DNA of 64,000 nucleotides. Source: DATAEE01 sp036258175 (lineage in GTDB: Bacteria; Acidobacteriota; Vicinamibacteria; Vicinamibacterales; 2-12-FULL-66-21). Location: contig DATAEE010000263.1 of the NCBI GenBank assembly GCA_036258175.1, positions 1-64,000 on the forward strand, read 5' to 3'. Both the position numbers and the translations under genes were made by a program. This document shows positions 58,708-64,000 of the stretch, one piece after another. The notes beneath the pieces were generated by a model. That model saw only the letters and a program-made list of their open reading frames with translations. It did no database searches and had not been told where the DNA came from. The stretch's first letter is position 1; every line of letters begins with the position of its first letter.

Positions 58708-60095
58708 TGCTGAAACTGTTCTCCAGCGGATTCGCTCTCGTCGTGGCAGGCTCGATTTCACTCGCGGCCGTGTGGCAAACGCCGCCGCCTCAACCGGCGC
58801 AACCCACTCCCCCGCCCGCCCAACCGACGGAGATCGAGCTGATCATCGGCGGCGCGGAAAGCGGCGCGCCGCCCAAGTACGCGGTACCGGAATTTCTGGC
58901 GCTCTCGAACGATCGCGAGACGACCGAAGCGGCCAAGGTGATCGGCGAAGTGCTCTTCCGCGATCTCGAGTTTGAGCGGGAGTTCTATCTGATCGCGCGC
59001 GACACGTATCGCTCCATCCCGCGCGCGAGCTCGATCGATACGGTTCCATTCGATCGCTGGCGCGAGCTGGGCGCGGACGCGGTCGTCAGCGGCGCCGTAT
59101 CGCGCACCGACAAGGGCGTTGCGGTGCAGATACGGCTGTACAACGTCCGGACCCAGCAGGCGGTTTTCGCGCGGGAGTATGCAGGGTCCGCGGCCAACCC
59201 CCGGCTGTACGCGCACACGGCCGCAGACGAGATTCACCAGCATCAACGCGCGCTGCGAGGAGTGGCGCGGACCAAGCTCACGTTTACGTCGGATCGGGAC
59301 GGCGAGAATCTCCGCGGCCCTGTCGGCGATCGCGCGATCCAGGAGATTTACATCGCCGACTACGACGGCTTCAACCAGCGTCGCGTCACGGTTGGCCGCA
59401 ACTTGAACCTGTCGCCGGTCTGGTCGCCCGATTCGCGTGCGCTGGCGTACACGTCATACCGGAAAGGCTTTCCAGACATCCTCGTGTCGTTCATCTATCA
59501 GGGAAAACTCGAGTACCCCACGCAAGGGACGGAGCGCAATCACAACTTTCTGCCGGCATGGTCGCCAGACGGTTCTCAGATTGCGTTCGTCTCGAACCGT
59601 GACGGCAACTCGGAGATTTACGTCGCGAATGCGAACGGCAGCAACGTCCGGCGTCTCACCAACCATCCGTCGATCGACGTCACGCCCACGTGGTCGCCGA
59701 CCGGAAACCAGCTGGCGTTCACATCCGACCGGTCGGGGTCGCCGCAGATCTACATGATCGGTGCGGAAGGTGCGGGGCTGAGACGCGTCACCACCGAATC
59801 GTACTGCGATCGGCCGACCTGGTCGCCCGCGCCATTCAACGAGATCGCATACGCTTCCCGCACCGGCCCGGGGTACGACATCAAGATCTACGACATCGCG
59901 TCAGGCGCCATCCGGCAGATCACCTCCGGAGAGGGATCGAACGAAAGCCCCGCCTTCGCGCCCAATGGGCGGCATCTGGCTTTTACGTCGACGCGTAACG
60001 GCAAAGCTCACATCTTCACGATCGCGCGCGATGGCAAGGACGTTCGACAGGTGACACGTGACGGAAACAACCGGTATCCGAACTGGTCGTATTAG
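58707..60095 (+). CDS. tolB: Tol-Pal system beta-propeller protein TolB
   Basis: 462 residues from ATG 58707 (GTG 58704 also possible), which overlaps the upstream stop. Signal peptide MLKLFSSGFALVVAGSISLA, a Pro-rich spacer, the N-terminal TolB domain (about 45-170, IIGGAESGAPPKYAVPEFLA, ELGADAVVSGAVSRTDKGVA) and a six-bladed propeller of WD40-like/PD40 repeats (PVWSPDSRALAYTSYRKGFP, PAWSPDGSQIAFVSNRDGNS, PTWSPTGNQLAFTSDRSGSP). Periplasmic partner of Pal and TolA. Standard family length. Confidence 0.95.
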   Translation: MLKLFSSGFALVVAGSISLAAVWQTPPPQPAQPTPPPAQPTEIELIIGGAESGAPPKYAVPEFLALSNDRETTEAAKVIGEVLFRDLEFEREFYLIARDTYRSIPRASSIDTVPFDRWRELGADAVVSGAVSRTDKGVAVQIRLYNVRTQQAVFAREYAGSAANPRLYAHTAADEIHQHQRALRGVARTKLTFTSDRDGENLRGPVGDRAIQEIYIADYDGFNQRRVTVGRNLNLSPVWSPDSRALAYTSYRKGFPDILVSFIYQGKLEYPTQGTERNHNFLPAWSPDGSQIAFVSNRDGNSEIYVANANGSNVRRLTNHPSIDVTPTWSPTGNQLAFTSDRSGSPQIYMIGAEGAGLRRVTTESYCDRPTWSPAPFNEIAYASRTGPGYDIKIYDIASGAIRQITSGEGSNESPAFAPNGRHLAFTSTRNGKAHIFTIARDGKDVRQVTRDGNNRYPNWSY

Positions 60096-60147
60096 GCTGA
60101 TGCGTGAATCGACACACGATCGTTCGAAACAGCGCGCCGAGCGATGA

Positions 60148-60203
60148 GCGAGGCGTGGCCCTTCGGCGGGCTCAAGGCCAACCTGAGCGCAGTCGAAGGT
60201 TGG
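60148..60203 (+). repeat. REP-like palindromic element between tolB and pal
   Basis: Contains CTTCGGCGGGCTCAAGG and CTGAGCGCAGTCGAAGG in inverted orientation, a common type of dispersed bacterial repeat, plus the 7-bp inverted pair CCAACCT/AGGTTGG. It separates two genes that are otherwise adjacent in the tol-pal operon. Confidence 0.55.
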
Positions 60204-60206
60204 CAA

Positions 60207-60230
60207 GCGCTGGGGGTGGGGCCCCAGCGC
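60207..60230 (+). promoter_or_regulatory. 9-bp hairpin directly before the pal ribosome site
   Basis: GCGCTGGGG-GTGGGG-CCCCAGCGC (6-base loop) ends right at the ribosome site GAAGGAAA of pal. It could limit pal translation or protect the 3' or 5' end of the message. No T-tract follows. Confidence 0.45.
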
Positions 60231-60238
60231 GAAGGAAA

Positions 60239-60817
60239 ATGATGACGAGACTGAAAGAGACAGAGCGTCTGATCCTGATCGTCTTGCTGGCCGCGACAGC
60301 TGCCTGCGGCGGTCCCAAGACTCCTCCGGTCGCGCGGCCCGCGCCGCCGCCGCCGGTCCTCGATGCGGCGGGCCGGCCGCTGCCGCCGTCTCCCGTGACG
60401 GAGCCGACCGTCGTTCCGCCGGAGCCGGTCATCGAGGATGCGGGTCTGAACGCCAAGGATCTCGACACGCTCAACCGCGACTCCCCGCTTCAGCCCGCGT
60501 TCTTCGCGTACGACAGCTCGGAGCTCGACAGCGCCGCGCAGCAGGCGCTCAATGCCAACGCGCAGCTGCTGAAGCAGTACGCCACATGGGTGATCACCAT
60601 CGAAGGGCACGCCGACGAGCGCGGCACGGCGGAGTACAATCTGGCGCTGGGCGAACGCCGCGCGCTCACAGCGAGAAACTATCTGATCTCGCTCGGCATC
60701 GCCGCGGACAGGTTGCGGACGATCAGCTACGGCAAGGAGTTTCCCTTCGACCCGCTGCACAGCGAGTCAGCCTGGTCGAAGAACCGCCGCGCCCATTTTG
60801 TGATCACGGCGAAGTAG
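60239..60817 (+). CDS. pal: Peptidoglycan-associated lipoprotein Pal
   Basis: 192 residues. Lipoprotein signal with lipobox AATAAC (Cys23), Pro-rich spacer to about residue 70, then an OmpA-like peptidoglycan-binding domain: FFAYDSSELDSAAQQALNAN, TWVITIEGHADERGTAEYNL with the diaminopimelate-binding Asp and Arg, and NYLISLGIAADRLRTISYGK. ATG 60239 follows GAAGGAAA; a second ATG follows directly. Downstream CpoB starts 10 bases after the stop, completing the Tol-Pal order. Confidence 0.95.
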   Translation: MMTRLKETERLILIVLLAATAACGGPKTPPVARPAPPPPVLDAAGRPLPPSPVTEPTVVPPEPVIEDAGLNAKDLDTLNRDSPLQPAFFAYDSSELDSAAQQALNANAQLLKQYATWVITIEGHADERGTAEYNLALGERRALTARNYLISLGIAADRLRTISYGKEFPFDPLHSESAWSKNRRAHFVITAK

Positions 60818-60827
60818 GATTGAACAG

Positions 60828-61664
60828 ATGAAGACCAGAATCGCGATGCTCGTCGCGGTGGCCGCTCTCATGACGGGTTCGCCCGCAGGCGCCGCGAACC
60901 GCGAGCACCAGGTCATGATGGCCGAGATCCGGATGCTCCAGGAGCAGACCCAGCAGCTTCAGCTCATGATCTCGACCCTCGCCGACTCGGTAAAGCAGGT
61001 CACCTCGAAGATCGACGATCAGTCAGCCCTCACCCGGAAGGCGTTCGCCGACCAGAAGGTGCTCGTCGACAACGTCGCAGAAGGCGTCCGCGTACTTCGC
61101 GAGAAAGTCGACGAGACCAACGTGCGCATCTCGTCGCTGACGCAGGAAATGGAAGGTCTGCGCATCTCGGTTCCGACGCAGCCGTCGCCCGGCGCACCGC
61201 CGCCAACGGAAGGCGGCACGGTCCCACCCGGCCAACCGGCTCCGCAGCCAGCGGCCCCCGCGACACCGACGGCCGGCGCGTCGCCCCAGGAAATCTACCG
61301 TCAGGCCTATGCCGACTACACGGCTGGCCAATGGGATCTCGCGATCACCGGCTTTCAGGCGTACATCAAGAGCTTTCCGAAGCTGCAGGACGCTGACGAC
61401 GCGCAGTACTACATCGGCGAATCGCACTTCGCGGCCGGCCGTTTCAAGGAGGCGGCGGCGGCGTACAACGACGTCATCACGACCTACCCGGGAACGAACG
61501 CGGTGCCGCAGGCGATGTACAAACTCGGGCTCGCATACGAGAGGCTCGGTCAGTCGGACCGCGCCCGGCAGACGCTCGAGGCCGTGATGAAAGCGTACCC
61601 GGATGATGCGATGGCGACGCTCGCGAAACAGGCGCTCGATCGACTGGCGAAGCCGAAGCAGTAG
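60828..61664 (+). CDS. cpoB: CpoB/YbgF cell-division coordinator
   Basis: 278 residues. Signal peptide MKTRIAMLVAVAALMTGSPAGA, an N-terminal trimerising coiled coil (about 28-105, QQLQLMISTLADSVKQVTSK), a Pro/Gln-rich linker and three TPR repeats at the C-terminus (IYRQAYADYTAGQWDLAITG, YYIGESHFAAGRFKEAAAAY, MYKLGLAYERLGQSDRARQT). Periplasmic TolA partner that links outer-membrane constriction to PBP1B in E. coli. Last gene of the tol-pal run, 18 bases before ssb. Confidence 0.93.
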   Translation: MKTRIAMLVAVAALMTGSPAGAANREHQVMMAEIRMLQEQTQQLQLMISTLADSVKQVTSKIDDQSALTRKAFADQKVLVDNVAEGVRVLREKVDETNVRISSLTQEMEGLRISVPTQPSPGAPPPTEGGTVPPGQPAPQPAAPATPTAGASPQEIYRQAYADYTAGQWDLAITGFQAYIKSFPKLQDADDAQYYIGESHFAAGRFKEAAAAYNDVITTYPGTNAVPQAMYKLGLAYERLGQSDRARQTLEAVMKAYPDDAMATLAKQALDRLAKPKQ

Positions 61665-61673
61665 TGTTATCGT
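61665..61673 (+). promoter_or_regulatory. Extended -10 box upstream of ssb
   Basis: TGTTATCGT fits the TG[C/T]TANNNT pattern and ends 9 bases before the ssb ATG, implying a very short leader. The -35 region is weak, so ssb may also be read through from cpoB. Confidence 0.35.
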
Positions 61674-61682
61674 CGTCGGTCT

Positions 61683-62114
61683 ATGGGTAGCGTCAACAAA
61701 GTGATTCTTGTCGGGAATCTCGGTCGCGATGCGGAGCTGCGCTACACGCCTGGTGGCGCTGCAGTCGCGACGCTGAGCCTCGCCACGACGGAAGTGTGGA
61801 ACGACAAAGGCGGCCAGCGACAGGAGAAGACCGAGTGGCACCGCGTCGTGCTCTGGGGCAAGCAGGCTGAGACGCTCAACGAATACCTGATGAAGGGAAA
61901 GCAGATTTACGTCGAGGGACGGCTCCAGACGCGCGAGTGGAACGACAAGGATGGCAACAAGCGATACACGACCGAGATCCGCGGCGATCGCGTGGTGCTG
62001 CTCGGCGGCGGAGGGGGCGGAGGACGCCGCGAGGCGCCGACACGCACTCCGCAGGAGTCAGTAGAACCGCACGAACCGGTCGTTCCGGTTACGGACGACG
62101 ATATTCCCTTCTGA
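61683..62114 (+). CDS. ssb: Single-stranded DNA-binding protein SSB
   Basis: 143 residues. OB-fold DNA-binding domain: NKVILVGNLGRDAELRYTPG, TEVWNDKGGQRQEKTEWHRV, AETLNEYLMKGKQIYVEGRL, YTTEIRGDRVVLLGGG. A Gly-rich linker leads to the acidic tip DDDIPF, the protein-interaction peptide shared by bacterial SSBs. Complete. Lies downstream of cpoB, 18 bases away. Confidence 0.95.
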   Translation: MGSVNKVILVGNLGRDAELRYTPGGAAVATLSLATTEVWNDKGGQRQEKTEWHRVVLWGKQAETLNEYLMKGKQIYVEGRLQTREWNDKDGNKRYTTEIRGDRVVLLGGGGGGGRREAPTRTPQESVEPHEPVVPVTDDDIPF

Positions 62115-62134
62115 GGACAAGATCTTCGCAGCAC

Positions 62135-62158
62135 GCCCGGCCTGAAGGCTGGGCCTAC
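62135..62158 (-). repeat. REP-like hairpin abutting the cupin stop codon
   Basis: GCCCAGCC-TTCA-GGCCGGGC on the minus strand, 8-bp stem with one G-T wobble. The preceding GTAG contains the cupin stop. It is a close copy of the element at 11599-11621. Confidence 0.6.
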
Positions 62159-62511
62159 TCGTCCACGCGGCCGTACCTATCTTCGAGTCTCACCACATCG
62201 TCGAGTTCCGGCGTCGAGGCTTCGAGGATGTCCGAGTCTTCGATGGCGGTCATGCGGTGGACCGTCTTGGGGACGATGTGGACGCTCTCGCCGGGGCGCA
62301 TGTCGCGTCTGACCAGGCGCTCCCCTTCCTGAATCTCGAAGAGCAGCCGACCGGAGTGGAGGTAGATCGTTTCGTCCTTGACGTTGTGGTACTGAAGGCT
62401 GAGCGCGTGGCCTGCCTTGACGTGAATAATCTTCCCGACGTACCGGTCGGTCTTCGCCCAATGCAGTTCGTATCCCCACGGCTTCTCCACGCGCGTCACA
62501 TCTTTCGGCAT
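62155..62511 (-). CDS. Cupin protein, mannose-6-phosphate isomerase-like
   Basis: 118 residues with a single cupin barrel: GYELHWAKTDRYVGKIIHVK, AGHALSLQYHNVKDETIYLH (first motif with metal-ligand His), GRLLFEIQEGERLVRRDMRP and GESVHIVPKTVHRMTAIEDS (second motif). This corresponds to the C-terminal mannose-6-phosphate isomerase/GMP domain alone. Such stand-alone proteins may isomerise sugar phosphates or have regulatory roles; activity here is unproven. Stop codon is embedded in a REP-like repeat. Lies 36 bases downstream of the ptsI-like gene. Confidence 0.88.
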   Translation of the reverse strand: MPKDVTRVEKPWGYELHWAKTDRYVGKIIHVKAGHALSLQYHNVKDETIYLHSGRLLFEIQEGERLVRRDMRPGESVHIVPKTVHRMTAIEDSDILEASTPELDDVVRLEDRYGRVDE

Positions 62512-62547
62512 CGGAATCCTCGGAATCCCAGCATCGATGATCGTTCG

Positions 62548-64000
62548 TCAGGCGCGGCGTTCGTCGGTGAGCTCCGCTGCCAATCCACTTTCAACGTCTT
62601 CGGCGGTTGAGGCACGCAGCGCACGGGCGGCGAGCCTCCGCGCATCCGCCGCCGGCGTCGCGCGAAGGACCTGCGTGACGAGCGGGATCGCCCCCGCCCG
62701 CATGCTCAGTTCCGTCACGCCGAGTCCCACCAGGAGTACGGCAAGCGCCGGATCGGCGGCCATCTCGCCGCACACCGACAGAGGTCGCGATTGACGGCGC
62801 GCGCCGCGGACGGCGCTCCGCACGAGGCGCAGGATCGCGGGGTGCAGCGGGTTGTACAGATGCGAGACGCGCTCGTCTGCACGGTCAACCGCCAGCGCGA
62901 ATTGGACGAGATCGTTTGTCCCCACCGCAAGAAAGTCTGCCTCAGCCCCCAGCACGTCGGCCGCGACCGCTGCGGCAGGCACTTCAATCATGGCGCCGAC
63001 CGGAACGGGCTGCGGGGCCTCTCCGACAGAGACAAGATCCGCGGCGATCTCCGCGATAAGCCTGCGCGCCTCGCGCAGTTCGTCCAGGCCGGTCACGAAT
63101 GGCAACAGGATACGTAGCCGTCCGTGGCGCGAAGCCCGCAGCAGCGCACGAAGCTGGACGACGAAGGGCTCCCGTCGCGCAAGGCTGAGGCGCAGCCCCC
63201 GCAGCCCCGCGCGGCCACGAGGCTCGCGGTCGTCGTCGACGGCGTCAAAGGTCCGAATTGTCACCGGCAACGGCGCCATAGCCTCGAGGACGCCGCGATA
63301 GGCATCGTACTGGACGGATTCCGCTGCCGAACCTGGGGCCGCACCGAGCAGGAATTCCGATCGGCATAAACCGATTCCCTGCGCGCCGTTCGCTCGCGCT
63401 CCTGCGACCTCGTCCGCCACTTCGATGTTGACCTCGAGCGTCACCGAGACGCCGTCGGGCGTAACCGCCGGCAAATTCTGGAATTCGACGACCGCTGCAG
63501 ACGGACGACTTAATCGCGGCGCGTCAAGTGCTACTAGCTCTTCGTCCGAAGGGTCGACGCGCACGTCGCCTGAAGTGCCGTCGATAGCAAGCCGGGATCC
63601 GGGCGGTACGAGCCTGGTCGCGCCGTTGAGACCGACGACTGCCGGGACATGGAGTGACCGCGCGAGGATGGCGGTGTGGTAGGTCCAGCTTCCCGCGTCA
63701 GACACGAAACCAACGACCTCAGCCCAGTCGACCTGCGCGGCGACAGACGCGGACAGCTCGTCGGCCACGAGGATCACCGGCCCTCGAAGACTTGCAAGCC
63801 TGCCGGACAACGGTTGCGGTCCTGCGTCTCGAAGGTTCAAGCGCAGACGTCCTGCGACGTCCGCAATATCCGCTTTTCGTTCCCGAAGATACGCATCTGC
63901 GGCGCGATCGAATGCGGCGATCAGGTCATCAGCCGCGCGGCGAAGCGCCCACTCGGCGTTGATGCGCTCGCCGCGAATCAGATCGCTGGCCCGGCCCGTC
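62548..64000 (-). CDS. ptsI: PEP-protein phosphotransferase (PtsI-like), 5' end outside window
   Basis: The minus strand is open to the window edge. At the 5' side it reads RGERINAEWALRRAADDLIA, then a swivelling phosphohistidine domain with active-site motif GSWTYHTAILARSLHVPAVV (His in THT-type context; Tyr replaces the usual Ser before His). The C-terminal PEP-binding barrel follows: VNIEVADEVAGARANGAQGI, GLCRSEFLLG, RTFDAVDDDREPRGRAGLRG, GAMIEVPAAAVAADVLG, FLAVGTNDLVQFALAVDRAD and VCGEMAADPALAVLLVGLG. Enzyme I of the PTS transfers phosphate from PEP to HPr. The N-terminus (HPr-binding domain) is cut off by the window. Confidence 0.93.
   Translation of the reverse strand, partial: TGRASDLIRGERINAEWALRRAADDLIAAFDRAADAYLRERKADIADVAGRLRLNLRDAGPQPLSGRLASLRGPVILVADELSASVAAQVDWAEVVGFVSDAGSWTYHTAILARSLHVPAVVGLNGATRLVPPGSRLAIDGTSGDVRVDPSDEELVALDAPRLSRPSAAVVEFQNLPAVTPDGVSVTLEVNIEVADEVAGARANGAQGIGLCRSEFLLGAAPGSAAESVQYDAYRGVLEAMAPLPVTIRTFDAVDDDREPRGRAGLRGLRLSLARREPFVVQLRALLRASRHGRLRILLPFVTGLDELREARRLIAEIAADLVSVGEAPQPVPVGAMIEVPAAAVAADVLGAEADFLAVGTNDLVQFALAVDRADERVSHLYNPLHPAILRLVRSAVRGARRQSRPLSVCGEMAADPALAVLLVGLGVTELSMRAGAIPLVTQVLRATPAADARRLAARALRASTAEDVESGLAAELTDERRA

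Overview
GC-rich bacterial chromosome segment, densely packed on both strands, with no rRNA, tRNA, insertion sequence, phage gene or CRISPR array that I can recognise. Gram-negative envelope genes (LptF/LptG, Tol-Pal, a secretin), an exosortase/PEP-CTERM locus, a PilMNOPQ-like operon whose secretin ends in a cohesin-like domain, Tat-exported TldD and frequent V/A/R-rich proteins suggest an Acidobacteriota member, probably Vicinamibacteria-like. That assignment is inference from gene content, not from a marker phylogeny.

Layout. 1-1.9 kb: secA (3' end outside the window) preceded by an M23 endopeptidase. 2.0-6.3 kb: a sigma-54-type site, then a PEP-CTERM protein, an exosortase, an EpsI-family protein and a PrsT-like TPR lipoprotein, all in one run. 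6.3-9.6 kb: ComM-like AAA ATPase and an MltD-like transglycosylase with a structured leader. 9.8-11.9 kb: a CoA-acylating aldehyde dehydrogenase with an unusual C-terminal extension, and a bacterial-microcompartment shell protein. 12-13.6 kb: a lipoprotein and a small lytic transglycosylase. 13.7-26.0 kb: type IV pilus / type II secretion operon (GspF, GspE, PilM, PilN, PilO, PilP, secretin, three pseudopilins), broken by two opposite-strand Ig/PKD lipoprotein genes, one of them frameshifted, with a fragment of a duplicated pilin between them. 26.1-34.5 kb: a probable amino-sugar / muropeptide catabolic cluster (two SSS symporters, serine hydrolase, GHL10-type hydrolase, BadF-type kinase, NagB-like deaminase, MurQ). 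34.5-41.2 kb: MoxR-DUF58-BatA-like operon. 41.2-44.2 kb: TldE and a Tat-exported TldD. 44.2-48.8 kb: XerD-like recombinase, STAS protein, MetK, a PHP hydrolase and a GntR/YtrA-type regulator with its operator. 48.8-56.6 kb (minus strand): LptF-LptG fusion, ParB, ParA, bifunctional nuclease, MiaB, RecN. 56.6-62.1 kb: Tol-Pal operon (TolQ, TolR, TolA/TonB-like, TolB, Pal, CpoB) and SSB. 62.1-64 kb: a cupin and the 3' part of a PtsI-like PEP phosphotransferase.

Two themes cross the window. First, many genes are preceded by an extended -10 of the form TG[C/T]TANNNT, and several have -10 boxes only 6-13 bases from the start codon, which implies leaderless or nearly leaderless mRNAs. Second, short palindromic or periodic repeats (REP-like hairpins, heptamer and decamer arrays) occupy intergenic gaps and in several cases supply the stop codon or the 5' coding end of a gene.

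The most unusual items are the sigma-54/PEP-CTERM/exosortase unit, the microcompartment pair with an appended aldehyde-dehydrogenase domain, the secretin-cohesin fusion, the 7-base repeat array inside a prepilin leader, and the pilin remnant between the invading lipoprotein genes.
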